NCBI RefSeq assembly: GCF_017569225.1
Contig: NZ_CP071868.1
Coordinates: 4,030,001-4,094,000, forward strand
DNA: 64,000 nucleotides
Source: Pengzhenrongella sicca
GTDB taxonomy: Bacteria; Actinomycetota; Actinomycetes; Actinomycetales; Cellulomonadaceae
Direction of reading: 5' to 3'
Position 1 is the first letter of the stretch. Every line of letters starts with the position of its first letter. Shown in pieces: positions 36,192 through 45,502 of the stretch. Both the position numbers and the translations under genes were made by a program. The notes beneath the pieces are model-generated. The model worked only from the letters and a program-made list of their open reading frames with translations. It ran no database searches and had not been told where the DNA came from.

Positions 36192-37169
36192 TTAAGCACT
36201 CAACCGGTGTTCGGCCCAGTGCTTGCCCAACCAGTCGACCTGTTCGTCCTGCAGCCTCGACTTCAAAGGTTCGTCGTGCAGCCGCGCGTACTGGGGATAC
36301 ATAGCGAGTCCGGGCGCGACGTCGATGCGAAGCCTCGACGGCTGGACCGCGAGCAACCCGTCGTCGAAGAGCCGATGGATGTCCCGTCGCAGCATGAGGC
36401 CACCGTGCTTGAAGTGCGTGCCCAGCTGGGCGTAGCTATACAGGTGGCCAGCCTCCAGGACGCGCACCGGCGCGCGCCCCGTGAATGCGCACACGCTGCC
36501 CTGCGACGCCAGCAACTGTTCACGAAACTGCTGTTGCCCTCTACGGACCCGAACGAGCGCGTGACTGAACCCTTGAGGTGCCTCGACAAGCACGCCGAAC
36601 TCTGATTGCCAATTGACGTCGATGCGCGCAGACACCCGATCGAGCGCGTGACCTGCATCCCTTGCAATGAGCGCCGCGCCGAAGGCGACCCAGTCCAGCG
36701 GGCGCATCGCGTTGATGTCGCCGGCGTTGACCGCGAGGGACCGAATCTCGCCCCCGGTGAAGAATCCGTCCAGCGGAGTCCACGCCGCGTCGTACCTCGC
36801 CCTGTAGCGGAGCACTTCCACGACATCGGGGCTTGGGGTAGCGAACTCGGCGCGGCACTTCATGCACCGGTATCGCGGCTCGCTCTTCTTGCGGTCGCTG
36901 ATTCGCGTGGTGTTGCACGAAGGGCAGCGACTGAGCAGCTTAAGGCCGAGCGTTGCTTTGATCTCCTCGATGACGGAAACGCCAAGGAGTCGCTCCTTGT
37001 CCCAGAGCGCGATTGGATCGCCGACGGCAAGATTCTTGTGGTTCGGGACGTTGCTGTCCCAGGAGTAGTACGCGTCGAACTGATCGTCGTATCCGGAGTT
37101 CCCGCCGTGGCCGCGATTGTCGCCCGCTGCCATGAGCAGCCAGGCTCGCTGTGGGATGCCGCCTTCCAT
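36192..37169 (-). CDS. PUA/EVE-like plus zinc ribbon plus HNH endonuclease
   Basis: 325 residues. N-terminal RAWLLMAAGDN and VGDPIALWDKERLLGVSVIEEI look like a PUA/EVE-type module (known to read modified bases). A zinc ribbon follows (C82, C85, C102, C105). The C-terminus is an HNH domain of the PF13391 type: RVRRGQQQFREQLLASQGSVCAFTG, LEAGHLYSY (His) and HGGLMLRRDIHRLFDDG (His). The family's usual Asn before GLLL is Gly here. Likely a modification-dependent nuclease. Start ATG at 37169; divergent from the helicase at 37301. Confidence 0.75.
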   Translation of the reverse strand: MEGGIPQRAWLLMAAGDNRGHGGNSGYDDQFDAYYSWDSNVPNHKNLAVGDPIALWDKERLLGVSVIEEIKATLGLKLLSRCPSCNTTRISDRKKSEPRYRCMKCRAEFATPSPDVVEVLRYRARYDAAWTPLDGFFTGGEIRSLAVNAGDINAMRPLDWVAFGAALIARDAGHALDRVSARIDVNWQSEFGVLVEAPQGFSHALVRVRRGQQQFREQLLASQGSVCAFTGRAPVRVLEAGHLYSYAQLGTHFKHGGLMLRRDIHRLFDDGLLAVQPSRLRIDVAPGLAMYPQYARLHDEPLKSRLQDEQVDWLGKHWAEHRLSA

Positions 37170-37225
37170 GTGCCACAGCTTGGCACGGCGATTCAACGTT
37201 CTGTGCAACATCGCCGATCGGTAGC

Positions 37226-37243
37226 TGCAGGTGACGGGCCCTT
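37226..37243. repeat. Third copy of half a tRNA-Ser terminator
   Basis: TGCAGGTGACGGGCCCTT matches the right half of the hairpin at 33803-33820 with one change. No complementary left half is present, so it is a fragment. May mark an older insertion boundary. Confidence 0.45.
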
Positions 37244-37287
37244 TTCGCGGTGTCGCGCGGGTGGCTCAGTGGGCGCTCCCCCGCGTG

Positions 37288-37293
37288 TACTGT
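37288..37293 (+). promoter_or_regulatory. -10 box of the helicase gene
   Basis: TACTGT 7 nt before the GTG start; no ribosome binding site at a usable distance, so a leaderless message is likely. Confidence 0.45.
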
Positions 37294-37300
37294 CCGGAGC

Positions 37301-40300
37301 GTGACGGAGCTTGAGCCTGGACTCTACGAGTCGCTCGTCACGAGCGCGCTCCGGGCGCAGCTCGACCTGTTGCCCGCGACGCTTGTCCCGCGCGATCGCC
37401 GCCTGAGCAGCGCCGATGCGGCGGACCGGATCGCCTGGCACGTCAGCAAGCAGGTCGAGCGGGCGCTGTTGGACGTCAGCGACGACGACCGGGTCGACGT
37501 CGCGCTTCGGGTGGCGCAGGCGCTCCTCGATCGGCTGGGGGAGGTCGCCGAGTCCGACGGGAGCGCGCGGCTCGTCGCGCCCGCGTCTGTGCTTCACGCG
37601 ATCCTGCGTCGCCGTCCAGACGGTGAGCCCGAAGAGGTCGACGCTCCGGTGATCCCACTGCTGGACACGACATTGCTGACCAACGCACCGGGGGAGCCGA
37701 CCCTCTGGAGCCAGTTGCGGTCCGAGATCGCCTCGGCGACGTCGATCGACGTCATCATGGCGTTCATCAGGCGAAGCGGAATCGCGCCGCTGCTCGACGC
37801 GCTCCGCGCACACTGCGCGAACGGCCGACCACTGCGGATCCTGACGACGACGTACACGGACTCCACCGAGCGTGAGGCGCTCGACCAGCTCGCCGCGCTC
37901 GGGGCGGACGTCCGGGTCTCCTACGACCTCGGATCGACCCGTCTGCATGCCAAGGCCTGGGTCTTCACTAGGCGGCCGTTCTCGACCGCCTACGTCGGCT
38001 CGTCGAACCTGACTCGAAGCGCCACGGTGACCGGACTGGAGTGGAACGTCAGGCTCTCTGCCGCCCGCAATCCCGACGTGCTCGCCAAGTTCGAGGCGGT
38101 CTTCGAGAGCTACTGGTCGGGCGGCGACTTCGTGCCGTACAGCGCGGAGCAGTTCGCGGCGGAACAGCAGCGGGCCGGTCGAACGGACACGGGGCCGCGG
38201 ATCATGCTGAGCCCCCTTGAGGTTCGCCCCCATCCATTCCAGTCCCGTCTCCTCGAACTCATCGAGGTCTCTCGGCGAGCGGGCCACCATCGCAATTTGC
38301 TCGTCGCCGCGACCGGGACTGGCAAGACCGTCATGGCTGCCCTCGACTATGCGGCGCTTCGCGGTCAGCTCGACAGATCCCGGCTGCTCTTCATCGCGCA
38401 CCGCGAGGAGATCCTGGATCAGAGCCTGGCGACCTTTCGCCACACGCTCCGCGAGACCCAGTTCGGCGAGAAGTGGGTGGGCCAGTCCCGGCCACGGGAG
38501 TTCGAGCACGTCTTCGCCTCGATCCAGAGCCTCACCGCGAACGGCCTTGCCGCGCTCGACCCCGAACACTTCGACGTGGTGATCGTCGACGAGTTCCACC
38601 ACGCCGCCGCGTCCTCGTACGAACGCGTGCTCAACGGCTTGCGCCCCAAGGAGTTGCTCGGCCTCACGGCCACCCCGGAGCGAAGCGACGGCCTCCCGAT
38701 CCTGCACTGGTTCGACGACCGCATCGCCGCCGAGCTGCGGCTCTGGGATGCCATCGACCAACAGCATCTCGCGCCCTTCGTGTACTTCGGCGTTCACGAT
38801 GGCGTCGACCTCCGCGCGATTCCCTGGCGCCGCGGCCAGGGCTATGACATCGATGGGCTGACGAGCCTTTACACCAGCTCCGACGCGTGGGCCCGGACGG
38901 TCGTCAAGCAGGTCGCCGAGCACGCGGACCCGAGCTCGATGCGGGGCCTAGGATTCTGCGTCAGCATCAAGCACGCCCAGTTCATGGCCGAGCACTTCAA
39001 CCGGCACGGCATCCCCGCGGTCGCGATCTGGGGAGACAGTCCCCGGCACGAACGCGAGACCGCGCTTCGAGACCTTGCCGCCGGACGAACGCGCATGCTC
39101 TTCTCCGTTGACCTGTTCAATGAGGGTGTCGATGTGCCGGACGTCGACACGATCCTCATGCTTCGACCCACCGAGAGCCCCACGCTCTTCCTGCAGCAAC
39201 TCGGCCGAGGCCTGCGCAAGACGCGCACGAAGGGTGCCTGCACGGTCCTCGACTTCGTCGGCACCCACCGCGCGGAGTTCCGATTCGACCGGCGCTATCG
39301 CGCGCTTCTCGGTGGCTCTCGCCGCGATGTGGAACGCGCCGTCACGGCCGGATTCCCCTTCCTGCCTGCGGGCTGTTACATGCATCTCGATCGCCAGGCG
39401 TCCGACATCATCCTGCGCAGCCTGCGCGAGGCACTCCCGTCGCGGTGGCCGGCGAAGGTCGAGGAGCTCCGGTCGCTTCGTAGGGACGGCACGGACCGCT
39501 CCCTCTCCCAGTTCCTTGCGGAGTCCGGGCTCGACCTCGCGGACGTCTACGACGGCAACCGCTCGTGGTCGGACCTTCGCGCAGCGGCTGGCGCCCCCTG
39601 TCTGCCGGGCGGACCCCACGAGGGGTCGCTTCGCCGAGCGATCGGTCGCCTCCTCCACGTCGACGACCACACGCGTACCTCGGCCTACCAGCGGTTCGCG
39701 TCCCAGGCCAGCGCCCCAGTGGTCGCCGCCCTCACGGAACCGGACCGGCGGCTGCTGCACATGCTGATTGCCGGGATCGCCGACCAGGCCGTCTCCAAGC
39801 AGACCTCGCTGCAGGACGCCGTCGACCTCGTGTGGGCGCACCCACAGGTCCTCGCGGAGATCTCCGAACTGTCGGCGGTGCTCGACACCGGGATCGATCA
39901 CGTCCACACGCCGCTGCCGAGACATCCGGACAACCCGCTCCAGATCCACGCCCGGTACTCGCGGATCGAGATCCTCACGGCCCTCGGCCTCGTCGGCGGC
40001 GCGAAAGCGTTCGCCTGGCAGAGCGGAGTCCTCGAGGCCAAGGCGGCCGACGCCGAGCTCCTCGCCTTCACCCTGGACAAGAGCAGCGGCGGGTTCTCGC
40101 CGACGACGCGATACCGGGACTACGCGATCAGCCGCTCCCTCATCCATTGGGAGAGCCAGTCGAGCACCCGAGCGGACGGACCAACGGGTCTCCGCTACCG
40201 GAACCACGAAGGCGCGGGACGGTCGATCCTGCTCTTCGCCCGCCTGACGTCTGACGACCGGGCCTTCTGGTTTCTCGGCCCCGCAACGTACCGGGGGCAC

Positions 40301-40390
40301 GTCGGCGAGCGGCCCATGGCGATCACGTGGGAACTGCACACGCCGCTCCCGGGCGATCTTTACCAGGCGTTCGGCGCCGCGGTCGCTTAA
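37301..40390 (+). CDS. PLD-like nuclease/DEAD-box helicase with DUF3427 domain
   Basis: 1029 residues. A PLD-type nuclease half-site is seen at H216-x-K218 followed by YVGSSNLTRS (231-240). The superfamily 2 helicase follows: Walker A AATGTGKT (about 336-343), DEFHH (430-434), LGLTATPERSDG, FSVDLFNEGVDVPDVD and FLQQLGRGLRKT. The last 200 residues (from HARYSRIEILTALG, through FHW-like LIHWESQSSTRADG to ITWELHTPLP) match DUF3427. Such proteins are often restriction-like and found in defence islands. Cytoplasmic. Paired divergently with an HNH nuclease. Confidence 0.9.
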   Translation: MTELEPGLYESLVTSALRAQLDLLPATLVPRDRRLSSADAADRIAWHVSKQVERALLDVSDDDRVDVALRVAQALLDRLGEVAESDGSARLVAPASVLHAILRRRPDGEPEEVDAPVIPLLDTTLLTNAPGEPTLWSQLRSEIASATSIDVIMAFIRRSGIAPLLDALRAHCANGRPLRILTTTYTDSTEREALDQLAALGADVRVSYDLGSTRLHAKAWVFTRRPFSTAYVGSSNLTRSATVTGLEWNVRLSAARNPDVLAKFEAVFESYWSGGDFVPYSAEQFAAEQQRAGRTDTGPRIMLSPLEVRPHPFQSRLLELIEVSRRAGHHRNLLVAATGTGKTVMAALDYAALRGQLDRSRLLFIAHREEILDQSLATFRHTLRETQFGEKWVGQSRPREFEHVFASIQSLTANGLAALDPEHFDVVIVDEFHHAAASSYERVLNGLRPKELLGLTATPERSDGLPILHWFDDRIAAELRLWDAIDQQHLAPFVYFGVHDGVDLRAIPWRRGQGYDIDGLTSLYTSSDAWARTVVKQVAEHADPSSMRGLGFCVSIKHAQFMAEHFNRHGIPAVAIWGDSPRHERETALRDLAAGRTRMLFSVDLFNEGVDVPDVDTILMLRPTESPTLFLQQLGRGLRKTRTKGACTVLDFVGTHRAEFRFDRRYRALLGGSRRDVERAVTAGFPFLPAGCYMHLDRQASDIILRSLREALPSRWPAKVEELRSLRRDGTDRSLSQFLAESGLDLADVYDGNRSWSDLRAAAGAPCLPGGPHEGSLRRAIGRLLHVDDHTRTSAYQRFASQASAPVVAALTEPDRRLLHMLIAGIADQAVSKQTSLQDAVDLVWAHPQVLAEISELSAVLDTGIDHVHTPLPRHPDNPLQIHARYSRIEILTALGLVGGAKAFAWQSGVLEAKAADAELLAFTLDKSSGGFSPTTRYRDYAISRSLIHWESQSSTRADGPTGLRYRNHEGAGRSILLFARLTSDDRAFWFLGPATYRGHVGERPMAITWELHTPLPGDLYQAFGAAVA

Positions 40391-40568
40391 CCCACCGGTC
40401 AATCGGGCTCTGACACAAACGCTCTGAACGCCGAGTGTGCCTCCCCCGGCGCCTGCAGACAGCTAGGCATCCGGCGTCCGCGCGCTGATCGGCGCGGCAC
40501 GGCCGGCCCGACCAGTACGATCCGCGCGACGTGATCGTCCGGCCCCGCAGCGCAAGGAGCACCCCCAC

Positions 40569-41477
40569 GTGGAGCACAACTCGCGACGTCGCCGACGCGC
40601 CACCCTCGCCGCCGCGGTGCTCGCCGGCGCGCTGGCGCTCGTCGGGTGCGGCGCGACCGGCGACCCGGACGGGCCGGACTCGCCCGCGCCGATCGAGCCG
40701 ACAGCCTCCGCCGCGGCGAGCGGCCCGTTCGCCGTCGGGGACTGCTGGCAGGAGGACGACTACGTCGCCGCCAGCGGCTGGCTGACGTGGGAAGGCGGCG
40801 AGCCGGTCGATTGCGGGGCCGGCCACAACTCGATCACCGTCGCGGCGCCGTCGCTCGACGCCGACTTCGAGTATCCGGTCGACGCCGCCCGCGAGCTGAC
40901 GGAGCCGACCCGCGAGGCGGCCGCCGTCGTCGGCCGCGCGTGTCACGAGCTGGCCCTCGACGTGCTGCCCGACGGCGCACCCGAGGCAAGCATGGTGAAC
41001 GTCATGTGGTACCTGCCAACGGCCGAGCAGTGGGCAGCGGGGCAGCGGCAGGTCCGCTGCGACGTGACCCTGAACGCCTTCGGCGAGGCCCAGAGCGCGC
41101 AGGAGATGCAGCCGCTACCCCCCACGCTGGCCGACCTCGCGGCCGCGCTGCGAGCGGACCCGCTGGCGTTCGAGGCCTGCGCCCTCACCGCCGACGGCGT
41201 CGCGACCGGCCCGTACACCGCACCGGCGACGACCACGTTCGTCCGGTGCGACGAGCCGCACACATGGCGCTGGCTCGACCGCACCGAGCTGACGGCACCC
41301 GCCGACGCCCCGTACCCCGGCGACGCCCCCATCGAGGACGAGTCCGCGCAGGCCTGCCTGAGCGCGGGCGTCGACGAGAACGGCGCCTGGTGGATGTACT
41401 GGCCCGACGCCGCGACCTGGGCGGCCGGCGACCGCTCGATCGACTGCTGGATCGGCAGCGAGGCCATCTCGACCTAG
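40569..41477 (+). CDS. Secreted lipoprotein with two septum-formation-like repeats
   Basis: 302 residues. Lipobox LVGCG (Cys at about residue 27). Two related halves, each with a GDCW or FEAC start, a C-x-x-H motif (VDCGAGHNSITV; VRCDEPHTWRW), then W-x-x-G-x-R-x-x-x-C (WAAGQRQVRCDV; WAAGDRSIDCWI). This Cys/His pattern resembles the Septum_form domain (PF13845) of actinobacterial exported proteins. Function not known. GTG start with AAGGAG 9 nt upstream. Confidence 0.75.
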   Translation: MEHNSRRRRRATLAAAVLAGALALVGCGATGDPDGPDSPAPIEPTASAAASGPFAVGDCWQEDDYVAASGWLTWEGGEPVDCGAGHNSITVAAPSLDADFEYPVDAARELTEPTREAAAVVGRACHELALDVLPDGAPEASMVNVMWYLPTAEQWAAGQRQVRCDVTLNAFGEAQSAQEMQPLPPTLADLAAALRADPLAFEACALTADGVATGPYTAPATTTFVRCDEPHTWRWLDRTELTAPADAPYPGDAPIEDESAQACLSAGVDENGAWWMYWPDAATWAAGDRSIDCWIGSEAIST

Positions 41478-41601
41478 TCCGGCGTCATCCCTGTACTGCG
41501 TGCGCGGTACGGCGGGTGGGTCTACGGGTGGATGACAGCCGCGCGGCGCCACCGCAGGCTGGGTGCGTTCACCACTCGCACCCGCCCCGGAGGCCCACAG
41601 C

Positions 41602-42306
41602 ATGGACGGTCTGCTTGAGTTCGCGCTCGCGAGCGCTGCGCACCCGTGGGTCTACCCGGTCGTGTTCGCCTGGGTCGTGATCGACGCGTTCTTCCCCCCG
41701 ATCCCGAGCGACGTCGTCGTCGTCGGGCTCGCCGCCCTGTCCATCTCGGCGGGGGTGCCCAACACGTGGGGCATCGCGATCGTCGCGGCGCTCGGCGCGA
41801 TCGTCGGCGACAACATCGCCTACGAGCTCGGCCGCCGGCTCGGCGTCGAGCGTTGGCGCTGGCTGCGGGGCCGGGCGGCGCAGCGCGCGATCGCGTCCGC
41901 GCGCACGAGCCTCCTGCGCCGCCCCGTCGTGCTGATGCTGACCGCCCGCTACGTCCCGATCGGCCGCGTCGCGGTCACCATGGTCGCCGGTGCGATCGGG
42001 TTCCCCCGCCGCCGCTTCGTGCCGCTGACCGTCCTGGCCGGGCTGACCTGGTCCGCGTACATGGTGGGCGTCGGCGTCCTCGCCGGCACGTGGGCCCAGG
42101 ACCACCCGGTGCTCAGCCTCGTCGTCGCCATCGCGTTCGCGATCGCGTTCGGCGTGCTCGCCGACCGGCTCGTCGCGCGCTTCCAGGCTCGCCGCGACCT
42201 CGCCACCGTCGTCGTCGGGGCCGCGCCGTTGCCGGAGTCGGAGTTGGAACCGACGGCGGCGCTCGACCGCGACCTCACCCCGGCTCGGGCGTGCTCTCCT
42301 CGGTAG
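41602..42306 (+). CDS. DedA-family membrane protein
   Basis: 234 residues. FFPPIPSDVVVVGLAAL, GAIVGDNIAYELGRRLG and LTARYVPIGRVAVTMVAGAIGFPRRRF are the DedA/SNARE-associated (PF09335) signatures, with the membrane-embedded Arg/Gly motif. DedA proteins help recycle undecaprenyl phosphate or flip lipids. ATG at 41602 has GGAGG 8 nt upstream. The 3' end overlaps the convergent charged-protein gene by 32 nt. Confidence 0.9.
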   Translation: MDGLLEFALASAAHPWVYPVVFAWVVIDAFFPPIPSDVVVVGLAALSISAGVPNTWGIAIVAALGAIVGDNIAYELGRRLGVERWRWLRGRAAQRAIASARTSLLRRPVVLMLTARYVPIGRVAVTMVAGAIGFPRRRFVPLTVLAGLTWSAYMVGVGVLAGTWAQDHPVLSLVVAIAFAIAFGVLADRLVARFQARRDLATVVVGAAPLPESELEPTAALDRDLTPARACSPR

Positions 42307-42718
42307 CGACGACCTGATCAGACGCGGTCAGGTCGGCGCGATCGGTCGCTGAGGACTCGCGGTCCGTCTTGGCGTCCGCGCGGTCGAGGGCGGCGGCCCG
42401 CCGTGCACGCTGGGCCGCGCCGAACTGGGCGTTCGCCGAGACGAAGCCCTCGCGGCTCGCGGAGAGCTCGCGCGCGTCGGCGACGTCGTCCCGGGCGTCG
42501 GCCTCGTCGTCGCGCTCCTCGGCATCGTGCACGATCGCCTGGGCGGCGTCGTCGCGTTCGGCGCGGACGACGTCGCGCGCGTCGGCGAGGGCCTCCCGCG
42601 CGTCGAGCGACGCCCCTCGCGCGTTGGCCAGGTTCTCGCGCGCGTCGGCCTCGCGTTCGTCCGCGACCCTCTCGCTGCCTCCGTGCGCACTCGCACGCTC
42701 CCGCTCACGCCGATTCAT
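42275..42718 (-). CDS. Highly charged Ala/Asp/Arg helical repeat protein, unknown
   Basis: 147 residues made almost only of A, D, R, E, with a heptad-like repeat (for example [20 protein letters not shown] and [21 protein letters not shown]). Predicted long single helix or coiled coil; no cysteine, no membrane segment. Ribosome binding site GGAGG 5-6 nt before ATG supports expression. No named family recognised. Convergent overlap with DedA gene. Confidence 0.65.
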   Translation of the reverse strand: MNRRERERASAHGGSERVADEREADARENLANARGASLDAREALADARDVVRAERDDAAQAIVHDAEERDDEADARDDVADARELSASREGFVSANAQFGAAQRARRAAALDRADAKTDRESSATDRADLTASDQVVATEESTPEPG

Positions 42719-42800
42719 GGCTGCCTCCCGCCGTCGACCTCCTCCATGCTACGGGCGGCGCCTGCCGCAATCGCTGGTGCCCATTTCCGGGCCGTCGCGC

Positions 42801-42838
42801 TACACTTCTGGCGATTGCATGGGAGCGCTCCCATGCAA
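42801..42838 (+). promoter_or_regulatory. Promoter and CelR/CebR operator of cellobiose phosphorylase
   Basis: TACACT (-10, 42801-42806) is followed at once by a perfect 24-bp palindrome at 42815-42838 whose core is TGGGAGCGCTCCCA, the established binding site of LacI-family CelR/CebR repressors relieved by cellobiose. The operator covers the start of transcription. The repressor gene is not in the window. Confidence 0.9.
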
Positions 42839-42949
42839 CCGAGCCAGGCCACCGACGACCAGACCACACCCGCAGAACGCGCGGCACCCGCAAGGCAGCG
42901 GGTCGCCCGGCCCACCGCGGGAGCAGCCGAGAGAACCGAGAGGTGCTTC

Positions 42950-45442
42950 ATGCGTTACGGCCACTTCGATGATGACGCGCGCGAGTACGTCATTACGACG
43001 CCCCACACCCCGTACCCATGGATCAACTACCTGGGGTCCGAGCAGTTCTTCTCGCTCGTGTCCCACCAGTCGGGCGGCTACTCCTTCTACCGCGACGCGA
43101 AGATGCGGCGCCTAACCCGCTACCGCTACAACAACATCCCGGCCGACGCCGGCGGCCGGTACTTCTACGTCAACGACGGCGGCGACGTCTGGACGCCGTC
43201 GTGGCTGCCGGTCAAGGCGGACCTCGACCACTTCGAGTGCCGCCACGGGCTCGGATACTCGAAGATCACCGGCGAACGCGGCGGGCTGCGCGTCGAGACG
43301 CTGCTGTTCGTCCCCCTCGGCGAGAACGCCGAGGTGCAGAAGGTCACGCTGACCAACACCTCCGACGCGCCGAAGACCGTCACGCTGTTCTCGTTCGTCG
43401 AGTTCTGCCTGTGGAACGCCCAGGACGACCAGACGAACTACCAGCGCAACCTCTCGATCGGCGAGGTCGAGGTCGAGCCGTTCAACGGCACGAGCAGCGC
43501 GATTTACCACAAGACCGAGTATCGCGAGCGCCGCAACCACTACGCCGTCTACGGCGTCAACGCCGAGGCCGCGGGCTTCGACACCGACCGGGACACGTTC
43601 GTCGGCGCGTACAACTCCCTCGGCGAGGCGGCGGTGCCGTTCGCCGGCGCGTCCGCGAACTCGGTCGCGAGCGGCTGGTACCCGATCGGGTCGCACAGCC
43701 TCGTGATCACGCTCGAGCCGGGCGAGTCCACGAGCTACACGTTCGTGCTCGGGTACCTCGAGAACCCGGTCGAGCAGAAGTGGGCGCCGGCCGATGAGGC
43801 CGCGGGCATCGCGGCGATGCAGACGGTCAACAAGACCGGCGCGCACGAGCTTCTCGCGCGGTTCGCCACCGAAGAGCAGACGGACGCGGCCTTCGACGCC
43901 CTCGTCGCGTACTGGACCGAGCTGCTGTCGGGGTACTCCGTCACGAGCGGCGACGACAAGCTCGACCGGATGGTCAACATCTGGAACCAGTACCAGTGCG
44001 TCGTCACGTTCAACATGTCGCGGTCGGCGTCGTTCTTCGAGACCGGGATCGGCCGCGGGATGGGCTTCCGCGACTCGAACCAGGACCTCCTCGGCTTCGT
44101 GCACCTCATGCCCGAGCGGGCGCGCGAGCGCATCCTCGACATCGCCGCCACGCAGTTCCCCGACGGCTCCGCGTACCACCAGTACCAGCCGCTGACCAAG
44201 CGCGGCAACGACGACATCGGCTCGGGCTTCAACGACGATCCGCTGTGGCTCATCCTCGGCGTGGCCGCCTACATCAAGGAGACCGGCGACGTCGGGATCC
44301 TCGACGAGCAGGTGCCGTTCGACAACGACGAGTCGCTCGCCGAGTCGCTCTTCGAGCACCTGACCCGGTCGTTCACCTTCACGGTCAACAACCTCGGCCC
44401 GCACGGCCTGCCCCTGATCGGGCGCGCCGACTGGAACGACTGCCTCAACCTCAACTGCTTCTCGACCGAGCCCGGCGAGTCGTTCCAGACCACCGAGAAC
44501 CAGTCCGGCGGCGTCGCCGAGTCGGTCTTCATCGCGGCGATGTTCGTGCACATCGGCCCGGAGTACGCCGAGCTCGCCGAGCGGCGCGGCCTGGCCGACG
44601 TCGCGGCGTCGGCCCGGGCGTCGATCGCGCAGGTGCGTGCGGCGACCCTCGAGCACGGCTGGGACGGCGAGTGGTTCCTGCGCGCGTACGACTTCTACGG
44701 CAACAAGGTCGGCACGGACGACAAGCCCGAGGGCAAGATCTGGATCGAGCCGCAGGGCTTCGCCGTCATGGCGGGCATCGGCACAGAGATCCCCGCCGAC
44801 GGCGGTCGTTCCGTCGCCGTCCGCGCCCTCGACTCGGTCAACGAGCTGCTCGCGACCGACCACGGCATGGTGCTCCAGTACCCCGCGTACACGAGCTACC
44901 AGATCGAGCTCGGCGAGGTCTCGACCTACCCGCCGGGGTACAAGGAGAACGGCGGGATCTTCTGCCACAACAACCCGTGGGTGATCATCGGCGAGACCGT
45001 CGTCGGCAACGGCGCGCGCGCGTTCGACTACTACAAGCGCATCGCCCCCGCGTACCGCGAGGACATCAGCGAGGTGCACAAGCTCGAGCCGTACGTGTAC
45101 GCGCAGATGATCGCGGGCAAGGAGGCCGTGCGCCACGGCGAGGCGAAGAACTCCTGGCTCACGGGCACCGCGGCGTGGAACTTCGTCGCGGTCAGCCAGC
45201 ACCTCCTGGGGGTGCGGACCGACTACGACGGCCTCGTCGTCGACCCGTGCATCGGCCCGGACGTCCCGGAGTTCACGGTGCGCCGGCGCGCTCGCGGCGC
45301 GACGTACGTGATCCACGTGGTCAACGCCGGCGGCAAGGGCGCGCGGCTGAGCGTCGACGGCGTCGCGATCGAGGGCAACACGATCGCCTACGCCCCGGCC
45401 GGGCAGACCGTCGCGGTCGAGGTGATCGTCGGCACCGCTTGA
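42950..45442 (+). CDS. Cellobiose phosphorylase (GH94)
   Basis: 830 residues, cytoplasmic. Splits cellobiose with phosphate to glucose and glucose 1-phosphate. It starts [24 protein letters not shown] and includes [52 protein letters not shown] (general-acid Asp in RADWND) and [30 protein letters not shown], essentially the Cellulomonas enzyme as I remember it. Full length. ATG at 42950 has GAGAGG 7 nt before. Controlled by the CelR-type operator above, so induced by cellobiose. Confidence 0.97.
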   Translation: MRYGHFDDDAREYVITTPHTPYPWINYLGSEQFFSLVSHQSGGYSFYRDAKMRRLTRYRYNNIPADAGGRYFYVNDGGDVWTPSWLPVKADLDHFECRHGLGYSKITGERGGLRVETLLFVPLGENAEVQKVTLTNTSDAPKTVTLFSFVEFCLWNAQDDQTNYQRNLSIGEVEVEPFNGTSSAIYHKTEYRERRNHYAVYGVNAEAAGFDTDRDTFVGAYNSLGEAAVPFAGASANSVASGWYPIGSHSLVITLEPGESTSYTFVLGYLENPVEQKWAPADEAAGIAAMQTVNKTGAHELLARFATEEQTDAAFDALVAYWTELLSGYSVTSGDDKLDRMVNIWNQYQCVVTFNMSRSASFFETGIGRGMGFRDSNQDLLGFVHLMPERARERILDIAATQFPDGSAYHQYQPLTKRGNDDIGSGFNDDPLWLILGVAAYIKETGDVGILDEQVPFDNDESLAESLFEHLTRSFTFTVNNLGPHGLPLIGRADWNDCLNLNCFSTEPGESFQTTENQSGGVAESVFIAAMFVHIGPEYAELAERRGLADVAASARASIAQVRAATLEHGWDGEWFLRAYDFYGNKVGTDDKPEGKIWIEPQGFAVMAGIGTEIPADGGRSVAVRALDSVNELLATDHGMVLQYPAYTSYQIELGEVSTYPPGYKENGGIFCHNNPWVIIGETVVGNGARAFDYYKRIAPAYREDISEVHKLEPYVYAQMIAGKEAVRHGEAKNSWLTGTAAWNFVAVSQHLLGVRTDYDGLVVDPCIGPDVPEFTVRRRARGATYVIHVVNAGGKGARLSVDGVAIEGNTIAYAPAGQTVAVEVIVGTA

Positions 45443-45487
45443 GCGCGGCGCCGCCTGAGCGCGGCGCCGTCTGAGCGCGGCGCCGTC
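45440..45487 (+). repeat. 16-bp tandem repeat, three units
   Basis: TGAGCGCGGCGCCGCC or ...GTC three times; the first TGA is the stop of the phosphorylase gene. Intergenic. Confidence 0.8.
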
Positions 45488-45502
45488 TGACAGGGTGGGC
45501 GC

